This document shows positions 1 through 8,405 of a stretch of 64,000 nt of DNA, piece by piece. Under the pieces are notes generated by a model, which had not been told where the DNA came from, did no database searches, and saw only the letters and a program-made list of their open reading frames with translations. Where the stretch lies: positions 62,001 through 126,000 of the forward strand of contig NZ_BJYR01000020.1 in assembly GCF_007991615.1 (NCBI RefSeq), in the 5' to 3' direction. This DNA comes from Novosphingobium sediminis (GTDB taxonomy: Bacteria; Pseudomonadota; Alphaproteobacteria; Sphingomonadales; Sphingomonadaceae). Each line of letters begins with the position of its first letter. Position 1 is the stretch's first letter. A program made the position numbers and the translations under genes.

Positions 1-1
1 G

Positions 2-985
2 CACCGCAACAAGCGCAGCCTCGGGCTCAACCTGAAGTCCGACGAAGGCAAGGCCCTGCTGCGCCGCATGGTGGCCGACGCAGATGTGATGCTCTCCAAC
101 TTCAAGCCCGGCACGCTGGAATCGCTCGGCCTGGGCTACGAAGACCTCGTCCAGATAAACCCGCGTCTGATCGCCGTCGAATCGAGCGCCTTCGGCCGCA
201 CCGGGCCGTGGTCGAAGCGCATGGGCTATGGCCCTCTAGTGCGCGCAGCCGCCGGTCTCACCGCGATGTGGCGCTATCCGGATGATCCAGAGAGCCTTTC
301 GGACTCGGTGACGATCTACCCCGATCACGTCTGCGCGCGGATCGGTGCAAGTGCGGTCATGGCGCTGCTGGCTCGCCGCAGGCGCACCGGGCGCGGCGGC
401 CATGTCGATGTAAGCCAGGCCGAGGTCATGCTCGCCCATCTCGCCACCGAAATCGCAGCAACCGCGCTCGGCCTCGACGCCGCAGATGGCCCGGCGCAGG
501 TCCATGCCGCCAAGGGCGAGGATGAATGGTGCGTCGTTTCCTTGCGCGATGAGACGGATCGCCAGCGCCTTGCCGGTGTGATCGGCACCCAGCCGCTCGC
601 CGACTGGCTGGCCGAACGGGACCCGCGCGAAGCGGCCGAGGTGCTGCAGGCTGCCGGCGTGCCCGCCGCGCCGATGCTGCGTGCGGCCGAACTTGAAGAT
701 CACCCCTACTACGCCGCGCGAGGCCTGTTCCGCAGCGATCCGCACGATCTGCTGCCCGAGCCGATGACCGCCGAACGCCGCCCCGCAATCTGGCCCGCAG
801 TCCCCGATGCCGATGCCTGCCCGGCCCCGCTCATGTGTCAGGATACCTACGCGGTGATGCAGGACTGGCTCGGCCTGAGCGAAGCCGAATGCGCTTCCCT
901 CGAAGCCGCAGGGGTGCTCGAAACAACGCCTGCGAAGATCCGCGAGATGGTCGCCACCAAGTCCTACCTGGAGACTGCCCGATGA
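2..985 (+). CDS. CaiB/BaiF-type CoA transferase (family III), 5' end missing
   Basis: This is the 3' part (327 visible residues) of a family III CoA transferase, which moves CoA between carboxylic acids through an aspartyl-CoA thioester. The reading frame is open from base 2, so the true start lies outside the window; the first in-frame ATG at 68 is internal, because the preceding residues (HRNKRSLGLNLKSDEGK) are already typical of the family. The stretch NFKPGTLESLGLGYEDL and the following SSAFGRTGPW are family hallmarks. Asp of YPDHV (about fragment residue 108) sits where the catalytic Asp is expected. The stop overlaps the next gene's ATG (ATGA), so the two are translationally coupled. 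Family membership is clear; the acid substrate is unknown. Confidence 0.88.
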   Translation, partial: HRNKRSLGLNLKSDEGKALLRRMVADADVMLSNFKPGTLESLGLGYEDLVQINPRLIAVESSAFGRTGPWSKRMGYGPLVRAAAGLTAMWRYPDDPESLSDSVTIYPDHVCARIGASAVMALLARRRRTGRGGHVDVSQAEVMLAHLATEIAATALGLDAADGPAQVHAAKGEDEWCVVSLRDETDRQRLAGVIGTQPLADWLAERDPREAAEVLQAAGVPAAPMLRAAELEDHPYYAARGLFRSDPHDLLPEPMTAERRPAIWPAVPDADACPAPLMCQDTYAVMQDWLGLSEAECASLEAAGVLETTPAKIREMVATKSYLETAR

Positions 986-1797
986 ACGCTGCTCCCCAAC
1001 CTGCCAGCGCACCCGCCGTGCTCACCGAACGCCGCGGCAATGTCCTCCTCATCACGATCAATCGCCCCGAAGCGCGCAATGCGGTCAACGCGGCCGTCCA
1101 CATCGGCATCGGTGAGGCGCTGGAACTGGCCGAACATGATCCGGAGATCCGCGTCGTCGTGCTGACCGGCGCGGGCGAGAAGGCGTTCTGCGCCGGCGCC
1201 GATCTCGTCGCCCTCTCGCGCGGTGAACGCATTGCGCCCGAAGACAAGGCCAAGGCCGCGTGGGGCTTTGCCGGGTTCGTGCAGCACCCGATTTCCAAGC
1301 CGGTGATCGCGGCGGTCAACGGCTTTGCCCTGGGCGGCGGCACCGAGCTTGCGCTTGCCAGCGATATGGTGATCGCGGCGGAACATGCGCAGTTCGGCCT
1401 TCCCGAAGTGAAGCGTGGGCTGATCGCCGCCGCGGGCGGCGCCTTCCGCCTCGTCCAGCAACTGCCGCCCAAGGTCGCGATGGAATACATGATGACCGGC
1501 GAGCCCTTCACCGCCGCCCGAGCCGCCGAACTTGGCCTCGTCAACAAGGTGGTGCCGGCGGACAAACTGCTCGACGAAGCCTTCGCGCTTGCCGAACGCA
1601 TCGCGGTCAACGCACCGCTTTCAGTGCAGGCCTCGAAGCGCATCGCACTGCAGATCATCGATCATCACCGTGCGGCGGAAGACGGCTTCTGGGCGCAGAA
1701 CGCCGCCGAGACCAAGGTTATCATGCGCAGCGAAGATGCCCGCGAGGGCCCGCGCGCTTTCGCGGAAAAGCGCGCACCCGTGTGGAAGGCCCAGTAG
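982..1797 (+). CDS. Enoyl-CoA hydratase/isomerase (crotonase family)
   Basis: A 271-residue crotonase-fold protein, expected to hydrate a 2-enoyl-CoA in the cytoplasm. The start at 982 is chosen because its ATG overlaps the upstream stop (ATGA) and gives the normal family length. The oxyanion-hole segment FCAGADL is at 69-75 and the second glycine segment ALGGGTELA at 116-124. Both catalytic glutamates of true hydratases are present: Glu122 (GGGTE) and Glu142 (GLPE), spaced 20 residues apart as in rat mitochondrial enoyl-CoA hydratase. It sits between a CoA transferase and a thiolase-like gene, which suits a beta-oxidation-like module. Hydratase activity is well supported; chain or ring specificity is not visible. 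Confidence 0.9.
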   Translation: MNAAPQPASAPAVLTERRGNVLLITINRPEARNAVNAAVHIGIGEALELAEHDPEIRVVVLTGAGEKAFCAGADLVALSRGERIAPEDKAKAAWGFAGFVQHPISKPVIAAVNGFALGGGTELALASDMVIAAEHAQFGLPEVKRGLIAAAGGAFRLVQQLPPKVAMEYMMTGEPFTAARAAELGLVNKVVPADKLLDEAFALAERIAVNAPLSVQASKRIALQIIDHHRAAEDGFWAQNAAETKVIMRSEDAREGPRAFAEKRAPVWKAQ

Positions 1798-1811
1798 GAA
1801 AGGAACCGGCA

Positions 1812-3326
1812 ATGATGAACGATCCCGAACGCATCCCCGTCATCATTGGCGTCGGCCAGATCAACGACCGACCGGAAAGCCCCGAGCTTGGCCTTGATCC
1901 GCCGGGGCTGATGGCGGCTGCGCTGCGACTGGCGGAGGCGGATGCCCGCACCGACAAGAGCGGCAATCTGCTCGCCGATCTCGACAGCCTCGCCATCGTC
2001 GACCAGATCAGCTTCCGCCATCTCGGCAACCTGTGCGACAGCGTGGCGCGCAAGATCGGGGCCAATCCGCCGATCAATTACCAATCCGAAGCCCCGCACG
2101 GCGATACCCCGATCCGCCTGCTCAACGAAGCTGCCAACCGCATCGGCGAAGGCAAGGTGAGCATGGCTGCGGTGGTCGGCGCCGAGGCGCTGCGCACGGC
2201 TGCGGGCCTCGCCGCGCTGGCGGCGAAGGGTGAGGACAAGAGCTACAACGCCGTCCGCAATGTCTCCACCCGCCGCGATCCGACTTACGCGCAGGCGCAT
2301 GGCCTGACCGCGCCCGTCGACGTCTACCCGATCTACGAGAACGCGGGCCGCGCGGCCTATGGCCAGACGTTCGCCGAAGCGCAGGCCGAAAGCGGCGCGA
2401 TCTGGGCGGGCATGAGCCGGGTCGCTGCCGCCAACGACGGCGCATGGATCCGGAAGGCGGTGACAGCGGAAGAGATCCTGACACCCGGCCCTTCGAACCG
2501 CCCGCTGGCGTTTCCCTATACCAAGCTCACCGTGGCCAATTCCTCGGTCAACCAAGGCGCGGGCTTCCTCATCGCCAGCCTTGCCGAAGCGCGGCGGCGC
2601 GGGATTCCCGAGGAGCGGCTGATCTATGTCGGCATGGGCGCGGCGGCCAAGGAAGACCCCAGCATCCTGCGCCGCGACCGCTATGATCGCTCCTCCAGCA
2701 TGGACACCGCGATCCGCCGCACGCTGGAACTGAACCACATGACCGGCGCGGATTTCGATCATGTCGAGCTCTACAGCTGCTTCCCCTGCGTGCCCAAGAT
2801 GGCCCGGCGGGTGCTCGGCTGGCCGCTGGAAAAGCCCGCCACGGTGTTTGGCGGACTGACCTTCGGCGGCGGCCCCATCGCGAATTACATGAGTCACGCG
2901 GTTGTCTCGATGGTGGAGCGCCTGCGCGGCGGCGATGGGAAGACCGGGTTCCTGTTTGCCAATGGCGGCTATGCGACCGACAACCACTGCATCGTCGTCT
3001 CGCGCCAGCCCATCGCCGCTGCGCAGTTCCCGCAAGACTTCGACTATCAGGCCGAGGCGGACGCGGCGCGTGGACCGATCCCCGAGTTGGAGAAGGACTA
3101 CGCCGGGCCGGCGACGGTCGAGAGCTATACCGTGTTCCACAACCGTGAAGGCGTGCCTTCCGCCGGCGTGGTGATCGCGCGGACACCCGAGGGCAAGCGC
3201 ACGCTGTGCCATATCGATGTGGCGGACGCGGGGGTGCTGGCCTTCTTCATGGACGGCGCGGTGGAGCCTGTGGGCACCAGCGGGGCGGTTGCCGTGGACG
3301 GCGAACGGCGGATCTGGCGGCGCTGA
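1812..3326 (+). CDS. Type-1 thiolase-like protein (TLP1 family, acetyl-CoA acetyltransferase-like)
   Basis: A 504-residue thiolase-fold protein. The start ATG at 1812 follows the purine-rich AGGAAAGGA, 14 bases after the previous stop; an alternative ATG lies one codon downstream. It begins IPVIIGVGQINDRPE, typical of this group. A segment near residue 315 (ELYSCFPCVPKMA) carries the Cys of the YSCFP motif seen in thiolase-like proteins. The last roughly 80 residues (from SYTVFHNREG) look like the extra C-terminal beta domain described for mycobacterial type-1 thiolase-like proteins. Classical thiolase Cys/His motifs are not obvious, so simple thiolysis should not be assumed. Gene order suggests a role in acyl-CoA chain shortening. 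Confidence 0.75.
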   Translation: MMNDPERIPVIIGVGQINDRPESPELGLDPPGLMAAALRLAEADARTDKSGNLLADLDSLAIVDQISFRHLGNLCDSVARKIGANPPINYQSEAPHGDTPIRLLNEAANRIGEGKVSMAAVVGAEALRTAAGLAALAAKGEDKSYNAVRNVSTRRDPTYAQAHGLTAPVDVYPIYENAGRAAYGQTFAEAQAESGAIWAGMSRVAAANDGAWIRKAVTAEEILTPGPSNRPLAFPYTKLTVANSSVNQGAGFLIASLAEARRRGIPEERLIYVGMGAAAKEDPSILRRDRYDRSSSMDTAIRRTLELNHMTGADFDHVELYSCFPCVPKMARRVLGWPLEKPATVFGGLTFGGGPIANYMSHAVVSMVERLRGGDGKTGFLFANGGYATDNHCIVVSRQPIAAAQFPQDFDYQAEADAARGPIPELEKDYAGPATVESYTVFHNREGVPSAGVVIARTPEGKRTLCHIDVADAGVLAFFMDGAVEPVGTSGAVAVDGERRIWRR

Positions 3327-3422
3327 CCTGCCCGCGCAATGGGGTGTGAGTTAGATCAAAATGCCAGTAGGTCCTCGTCCAAGCGAGCTCTAGGATCGCC
3401 CCCTGACTTCAGGGAGAGAGCA

Positions 3423-4205
3423 ATGAGCGGACGGTTTCACGGCAAGGTGGCGCTGATCACCGGGGGCACCTCGGGCATTGGTGCGGGCACCGTGCGGCGG
3501 CTGGCCAGCGAGGGCGCGAAGGTGGTGTTCACCGGCTCCAAGGCCGAAGCTGCTGCTGCGCTCTGTGCTGAAACCGGCGCACAGTTCGTCGCCCACCGCG
3601 TGGAGGATGCCGCCGCGTGGGACAGCCTGATGGCGCAGATCAAGGCCGAGCACGGCCGGCTCGACATTGCCTTCGCCAACGCCGGGATCGAGACGGGGGA
3701 CAGCAGCGTCGAGGACATCACCATGGAGGCGTGGCAGCGTGTCATGGGGGTCAACCTCACCGGCGTGATGCTGACGATCCAGCATGCGATCCGCGCCATG
3801 CGCGCCAATCCGGATGGGCCGGCGGGTTCGATCATCGTCAACTCGTCGATGAGCGCTTACCGCCCTCTCGCCAACTACGTCGCCTATTCGGCGAGCAAGG
3901 GCGCCCTCATCGCGCTGATGAAATCCTCGGCCCTTCACTGCGCCAATCTCAAGACGCAGATCCGCGTGAACTCGATCCACCCCGGCGTGGTCGAGACCGA
4001 ATTGATCCGCGGCGTGATCGACCGCAGCCCCGACAGCGCCGCAGCCCGCGCGCAGTTCAACGCCATGTCCGCCATCGGCCGCATGGGCCGGGTGGAGGAA
4101 ATTGCCGCGCTCGTCGCGTTCCTTGCCTCGGACGAGGCGGGCTTCATCAGCGGGTCGGAATACGGGATCGACGGCGCCAGCACCGCGGGGATGGTGGGGG
4201 TTTAG
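3423..4205 (+). CDS. Short-chain dehydrogenase/reductase (SDR)
   Basis: A 260-residue classical SDR, NAD(P)-dependent alcohol/ketone oxidoreductase. It has the cofactor motif TGGTSGIG near residues 13-20, an ANAG motif, the active-site Ser (VNSSMSAY) and YSASK. The start at 3423 is preceded by AGGGAGAGAG, a strong ribosome binding site, and gives the standard length; upstream in-frame codons lack such a site. It lies 96 bases after the thiolase-like gene, with TAGGAT at 3391-3396 as a possible minus-10 element. A perfect palindrome follows about 30 bases after the stop. Substrate unknown; one of eleven classical SDRs in the window. Confidence 0.88.
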   Translation: MSGRFHGKVALITGGTSGIGAGTVRRLASEGAKVVFTGSKAEAAAALCAETGAQFVAHRVEDAAAWDSLMAQIKAEHGRLDIAFANAGIETGDSSVEDITMEAWQRVMGVNLTGVMLTIQHAIRAMRANPDGPAGSIIVNSSMSAYRPLANYVAYSASKGALIALMKSSALHCANLKTQIRVNSIHPGVVETELIRGVIDRSPDSAAARAQFNAMSAIGRMGRVEEIAALVAFLASDEAGFISGSEYGIDGASTAGMVGV

Positions 4206-4234
4206 AGCCGCCACCACCGCTTCAACCTATCTCT

Positions 4235-4308
4235 TCATTGCGAGCGTAGCGAAGCAATCCAGAGCGTCACGCATTACGCTCTGGATTGCTTCGCTACGCT
4301 CGCAATGA
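4235..4308. repeat. Palindromic intergenic element, copy 1 (intact)
   Basis: Two perfectly complementary 33-base arms (4235-4267 and 4276-4308) are separated by an 8-base loop. The arm core GAAGCAATCCAGAGCG recurs in three other gaps (near 15998, 19063 and 43328). It lies between the convergent SDR and LuxR genes, so besides being a REP-like repeat it could act as a bidirectional transcription stop. There is no clear U-run. Confidence 0.93.
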
Positions 4309-4327
4309 CGATGGAATGGGGGGCGGC

Positions 4328-5098
4328 TTACGCAGCCGCGCCGAGATACCCCAGCTGCCCCGCCTTGAAGACCGCCTGGCTGCGGTTCACCGCGTTCAGC
4401 TTTTCGCCCGCGCGCTGGATATGATAGCGCACGGTGGCGTGGCTGAGCGCGAGGATCAGGCTGATTTCCTTGTCCGTCTTGCCGATCGCGGCCCAGCGCA
4501 GGCATTCGACTTCGCGCTTGGAGAGGCGGCAGTCGCTCGGGATCCACTGCTGCGTGCGCATCGTGCTGACGTAGCTGGCCACGAAACGGCGAGTGAGCGC
4601 GCCGAGAAAATCGCCGTGCTCTGCAAAGACGTTCGATAGGTCATCGAGCGTCTTGTCGACCGGCACGAAGCTCGTCGCGGCGATCTGGCCGAACGAAAGG
4701 TGCGAGGGGATGACGATCATCGCCCGCGCCTTGCTGAACTTGTGGAACTCCGAGAAGTTCAGATCTTCAAGGTAGTTGTTGCGGCTGACGGTGAAGGCGC
4801 CGTGGGCGTTGCACCAGAAGGGCTCGCTTTCGTAGCGCGTCGCGCGCGGAAACGGCGAGGACAGCGCCAGCGTGCCGTTTTCCCACCAGCGCTCACCATC
4901 GGCGGTCCAGCCGAAAATGTCGGCGTTGATGATCTTCCCGTCCGCATCGAGCATCTGTTCCTTCGACGAAATGTCGGGGCAGACGGCAATGCGCAGGTCA
5001 AGCTTCAAGGCAACATCGCGTATCGCAATTGCGGCGGGCCGCACGTCTTCAACGGCCCGAATCGTCACCTGCTCGAAGGTGGTGTTCGCCCAGTCCAT
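4328..5098 (-). CDS. LuxR-family transcriptional regulator (solo)
   Basis: A 256-residue regulator. The C-terminal roughly 65 residues form a LuxR/GerE helix-turn-helix (LSKREVECLRWAAIGKTDKE followed by ATVRYHIQRAGEKL). The N-terminal part is compatible with an autoinducer-binding-type sensor (for example RAMIVIPSHLSFGQ), but this is only weakly supported. The ATG at 5098 is preferred over one 12 codons upstream because GAGAGGA lies just before it. A TAGCAT element (complement of 5149-5154) lies about 50 bases upstream. No luxI-like synthase occurs in the window. It lies downstream of, and in line with, the acyl-CoA dehydrogenase/P450 unit, separated from it by strong hairpins. It is the only obvious regulator gene here and may respond to a pathway intermediate. 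Confidence 0.85.
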   Translation of the reverse strand: MDWANTTFEQVTIRAVEDVRPAAIAIRDVALKLDLRIAVCPDISSKEQMLDADGKIINADIFGWTADGERWWENGTLALSSPFPRATRYESEPFWCNAHGAFTVSRNNYLEDLNFSEFHKFSKARAMIVIPSHLSFGQIAATSFVPVDKTLDDLSNVFAEHGDFLGALTRRFVASYVSTMRTQQWIPSDCRLSKREVECLRWAAIGKTDKEISLILALSHATVRYHIQRAGEKLNAVNRSQAVFKAGQLGYLGAAA

Positions 5099-5227
5099 GC
5101 TGCATCCTCTCGACGGTGCCAGTTCCTCCGGCATCCGGTTCGATTCGCATGCTAACCTACTGCGTGCCGTAGCGGAAGCCCCATCCGGAATGGTTCGAAT
5201 GTGGGGCTTCCGGGTAACAGTCCCCTG

Positions 5228-5265
5228 CTGTTTCGGCCCAATCGAAACAAGGTGGGCCGAAACAG
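5228..5265. repeat. Small inverted repeat (13-bp arms) between acyl-CoA dehydrogenase and luxR
   Basis: CTGTTTCGGCCCA (5228-5240) pairs perfectly with 5253-5265 across a 12-base loop. It directly abuts the larger hairpin that starts at 5268. Both lie downstream of the minus-strand acyl-CoA dehydrogenase gene and upstream of luxR. It could be part of a terminator/attenuator or a regulator target; no U-run follows. Confidence 0.75.
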
Positions 5266-5267
5266 AG

Positions 5268-5348
5268 CGGCGCCAGCCCGCTCCCCCGCCCGGCCACCCA
5301 TTCAGGATACTTGCGTGGGTGGCCGGGCGGGGGAGCGGGCTGGCGCCG
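5268..5348. terminator. 33-bp perfect GC-rich inverted repeat, possible terminator
   Basis: Arms 5268-5300 and 5316-5348 are exact reverse complements of 33 bases, with a 15-base loop. The stem begins CGGCGCCAGCCCGCTCCCCC and is extremely GC-rich. It lies 22 bases past the stop of the minus-strand acyl-CoA dehydrogenase, where an operon terminator would be expected, and ahead of luxR. There is no U-tract, so a role in mRNA 3'-end protection or as a mobile palindrome is also possible. Confidence 0.6.
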
Positions 5349-5370
5349 CAATCCGCGTGAGCGGATCAGA

Positions 5371-6579
5371 TCACAACCCAAGCACTTGCTTCGCGATGAT
5401 CGTCTTCTGCACTTCGTCCGAACCGCCGAAGATCGTGTAGGCACGGCCATTGAGATAGGCCGGCATCGAGAGTTGTGCCGCGCGGCTGCCCACGAATTCA
5501 GGCGCCTCGTTGCCATAGAGCGGGCGGGTGACAGGGAGCTGCAAGCCGTCATAGCCAAACAGGTCCACCGCCAGCTCGTCGATCTGCTGGCGCAGGTTCG
5601 AGCTCGTCAGCTTGACCAGCGAAGTCTGCGGGCCAGCCGGGCGGCCCTTGGCGAGTTCGGCAAGGATGCGCAGCTCGGTCACCTCGAAGGCCTGCGCTTC
5701 CAGCCGCAGGCGGGCGAGGCGCTGCGAGATGTTGGGATCATGGATCATCGCGCCGTTGGTGCCCGAGGCTTCCTCGCGCGCCCAGCGTTCGATGCGGTCG
5801 AGCTTGGCCAAGAGCGCGGGGGCCGCGCACGAACCGCCGCGCTCGTTCTCGAGCAGGAACTTGGCAATGGTCCAGCCCTGCCCTTCTTCGCCGATCAGAT
5901 TGTCGGCAGGGGTTTCGGCATTGTCGAAGAACGTGGCGTTGACTTCGTGGTCGTTCGCCATCGTGACGATGGGCGAGACGCTGACGCCCGGCTGTTCCAT
6001 CGGGATGAGCAGGAAGCTGATCCCGCGCTGCTTCTGCACGGTGGGATCGGTGCGCACGAGCGCAAAGATCCAGTTGGCGTGGTGCGCGTGGGTGGTCCAG
6101 ATCTTGGAGCCATTGACCACATACTTGTCACCGACGCGTTCGGCCCGGGTTTTCACCGCAGCAAGGTCTGAGCCCGCGCCCGGTTCCGAATAACCCTGGC
6201 ACCAGTAGTCTTCGCCCGAGATGATGCGCGGCAGGAAGCGCGCCTTCTGCTCGGGCGTGCCGAAGTGGCAGATCACCGGGCCGACAAGGCGCAGGCCAAG
6301 GATCGGCAGCGACGGTGCGCCGGCAATCGCGCATTCCTTCTCGAAGATGTACTTCTGCGTCGGCGTCCAGCCCGGACCGCCATCCTCGACCGGCCAGGAA
6401 GTGGCGAGCCAGCCCTTTTCGGCAAGGATCGCCTGCCATTCGCGGGTGATGTCCGGCTCGGTGAACACGCTTGGCGTGTTGGCCGCGCCTTCGCGCAGGC
6501 GGGCATTGAGCTTGTCGTCGAGGAACGCGCGCACTTCCTTCTGGAAGGCAAGGTCCTCAGGGGAGAAATCCATATCCAT
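5371..6579 (-). CDS. Acyl-CoA dehydrogenase, probable alpha-type subunit
   Basis: A 402-residue acyl-CoA dehydrogenase. The N-terminal helical domain starts DFSPEDLAFQKEVRAFLDD. The middle beta domain has WCQGYSEPGAGSDLA and KIWTTHAHHA, both flavin/substrate motifs. The C-terminus has the family segment IFGGSDEVQKTIIAKQVLGL. The Arg-x-Gln-Phe-Gly segment that contacts FAD in homotetrameric enzymes is not seen; LLENERGGS stands in that region. The other dehydrogenase of this unit does have that motif, suggesting the two form a heteromer. The start at 6579 follows AGGA; a second ATG at 6573 is possible. Expected to form an alpha,beta-double bond in an acyl-CoA. Confidence 0.87.
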   Translation of the reverse strand: MDMDFSPEDLAFQKEVRAFLDDKLNARLREGAANTPSVFTEPDITREWQAILAEKGWLATSWPVEDGGPGWTPTQKYIFEKECAIAGAPSLPILGLRLVGPVICHFGTPEQKARFLPRIISGEDYWCQGYSEPGAGSDLAAVKTRAERVGDKYVVNGSKIWTTHAHHANWIFALVRTDPTVQKQRGISFLLIPMEQPGVSVSPIVTMANDHEVNATFFDNAETPADNLIGEEGQGWTIAKFLLENERGGSCAAPALLAKLDRIERWAREEASGTNGAMIHDPNISQRLARLRLEAQAFEVTELRILAELAKGRPAGPQTSLVKLTSSNLRQQIDELAVDLFGYDGLQLPVTRPLYGNEAPEFVGSRAAQLSMPAYLNGRAYTIFGGSDEVQKTIIAKQVLGL

Positions 6580-6605
6580 AGCCGGTATCCTAGCCTTTTT
6601 GGCCT

Positions 6606-7346
6606 TCAGGCGATCTCACTCATGGCCCAGCGGATGCCGCGGCGCAGGGTTTCGTAATAAACGGGATAGTTCCAGCTGCAGCGTTCGGGATGTGTCCAAA
6701 AGGGCAGCAATTCAATAACATCGAAGTGGCTGCGGCAATGGCCGAGCGTGTTGTAGAGTACACCGCCCTTGCCATGATCGCGCAGGTACAGGATCGGGAC
6801 GACGACGTTCTCGTAATTCGCCTCGATGAAGCCGGTCGCCTCGCCGTCGAAACGCGTCTGCATCAGGATCTTGATCGGCGCCTTTTCCTTCATGATGTAA
6901 AGCTCGTCGATCACGTCGAAGTCTTCGAGGCCCTGCGTCAACGGGTGCGTCTTGTCGGTCACTTCGACACGGAACGGGCCGATCGGCGGGTGCGCCTTGA
7001 ACTGGGTGCCGAGCACTTCCATCACGTCGTCGCGCTCTTCCGGGCAATCAACCCCGCCTTCGACGAACTTCAGGATCGAGTTGGTGCCGTGGAGCGCCAG
7101 CCAGCGCCCGCCGCGATCGAGGAATTCCTTGATCTTCACCGTCTCTTCCGGAGTCGGCAGCACGGTGCAGGTATAGGTCACGAGGAACTGGCACTGCTCC
7201 AGACGCTCGGTGTTGGAGAAATCCATCGCCACCGTGGTGCGGATCTCGGGGTGCTCGCCCAGCAGCTTGAGCACTTCGAGCCGAGCGAAGTCGATATCGT
7301 GGTATTTGCCGGCGGCCACGAAGTGGGCATCGATCCGCTTGGTCAT
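6606..7346 (-). CDS. ThuA-like domain protein
   Basis: A 246-residue protein of the ThuA (trehalose-utilisation-like, class I glutamine-amidotransferase-related) fold. Supporting segments are FLVTYTCTVLPT, FLDRGGRWLALHGTNS, HPLTQGLEDFDVIDELY and YLRDHGKGGVLYNTLGH. The ATG at 7346 is chosen because GGAG lies 8 bases before it; a GTG at 7355 is the alternative. It lies between two acyl-CoA dehydrogenase genes in one transcription unit. ThuA-like proteins are functionally poorly defined, and the placement implies a link to acyl-CoA or ring metabolism rather than trehalose. No membrane segment or signal peptide is seen. Confidence 0.8.
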   Translation of the reverse strand: MTKRIDAHFVAAGKYHDIDFARLEVLKLLGEHPEIRTTVAMDFSNTERLEQCQFLVTYTCTVLPTPEETVKIKEFLDRGGRWLALHGTNSILKFVEGGVDCPEERDDVMEVLGTQFKAHPPIGPFRVEVTDKTHPLTQGLEDFDVIDELYIMKEKAPIKILMQTRFDGEATGFIEANYENVVVPILYLRDHGKGGVLYNTLGHCRSHFDVIELLPFWTHPERCSWNYPVYYETLRRGIRWAMSEIA

Positions 7347-7373
7347 TACAGGCACTCCAAAGTCCCGGCGCCC

Positions 7374-8405
7374 TCAGGCTGCGCGGGCATAATCCAGAAT
7401 ATCGCTGGCGGGATCGCCAAACAGCTTCGAAAGCAGCACGATCCGCTTGAGACCATGACCGATGCCGAGTTCGTCGCTCATGCCCATGCCGCCGTGAAGC
7501 TGCACGGCCTGATGGCCAACCCAGATCGCGTTTTCGGCCACATGCGCCTTGATCGCGGCCATCGGCGCGCCCGGCTTGAGCAGCGCGCGCAGGATCGCGG
7601 ACTGCACGCTTTCGACCCGCGCATAAGCATCGACCATGCGGTGCTGCAACACCTGAAACCGGCCAATGGGCTGGCCGAACTGTTCGCGCGTCTTGATGTA
7701 TTCCAGCGTGTCGGCAAACAGGCGCTGGGCAATGCCGACCATCTCGGCCGCCGCCATCAGCCGCGCCTCGTCGATCACCGCACCGAGATCGACGGTCAGC
7801 GGGCCTTCCGCCACCGCATCGTGGAAGGTGACAATTGCCGCGACGCCGCCGTCAGCCACCGGATAGGGCCGCACTTCGACTTCCGGCGCCTTGGCATCGA
7901 CGACATAGAGCGCAGTCTTGCCGTCTTCCTCTGCCGTTACGACGAAGATGTCCGCCGCGCCGCCAGCCAGCACGAACTGCTTGGTGCCGGAGAGCTTGCC
8001 GCCCCGCGCTTTCACTCCGCTCGCTTCGAGCACAAAGCGCCGACCCGGTTCGGCAAAGGCGAACGCTGCGATGGTCTCGCCCGCAATCACGCCTTCGAGA
8101 TGGGCGGAACCGGCCAGCAGCCGCGCGGGGATGAACCCGCATTCGAGCCACGGCTCCACCGCCTGCGCATGACCAAGCGCCTGAGCCACGACCGCGAGGT
8201 CGCCGTGCGAGCCGCCCATGCCGCCATCATCTTCACCGGCAGCAAGACCGATCAGGCCGAGCTCCGCCAGTTCCTTCCAGCGCGCCCGGTCGATACCGCC
8301 CGGCAGCGCACGTGCCGCGCGCCGCGCTGCCACGTCCTGCCCCTGGCAGAAGCGCTCGACCGCTGCCTTGAACAGTTCCTGGTTCTCGTCGAGATCGAAG
8401 TTCAC
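7374..8405 (-). CDS. Acyl-CoA dehydrogenase, probable beta-type subunit
   Basis: A 343-residue, short acyl-CoA dehydrogenase-family protein. It begins NFDLDENQELFKAAVERF and carries the FAD-contact segment KTREQFGQPIGRFQVLQHRM and the later QLHGGMGMSDELG. It lacks the IFGGSDEVQ-type C-terminus found in its partner at 5371-6579. The pair thus has complementary halves of the flavin-site signatures. The GTG start at 8405 overlaps the P450 stop (GTGA), so translation is coupled. In actinobacterial steroid catabolism, adjacent acyl-CoA dehydrogenases of this kind form alpha2beta2 heterotetramers; a similar arrangement is inferred here. Confidence 0.85.
   Translation of the reverse strand: MNFDLDENQELFKAAVERFCQGQDVAARRAARALPGGIDRARWKELAELGLIGLAAGEDDGGMGGSHGDLAVVAQALGHAQAVEPWLECGFIPARLLAGSAHLEGVIAGETIAAFAFAEPGRRFVLEASGVKARGGKLSGTKQFVLAGGAADIFVVTAEEDGKTALYVVDAKAPEVEVRPYPVADGGVAAIVTFHDAVAEGPLTVDLGAVIDEARLMAAAEMVGIAQRLFADTLEYIKTREQFGQPIGRFQVLQHRMVDAYARVESVQSAILRALLKPGAPMAAIKAHVAENAIWVGHQAVQLHGGMGMSDELGIGHGLKRIVLLSKLFGDPASDILDYARAA

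Noticed and set aside
1260..1811. N-terminal extension of the thiolase-like gene
   Set aside because: The open frame continues upstream, but it overlaps the crotonase gene in another frame. The ATG at 1812 with AGGAAAGGA fits the family N-terminus.
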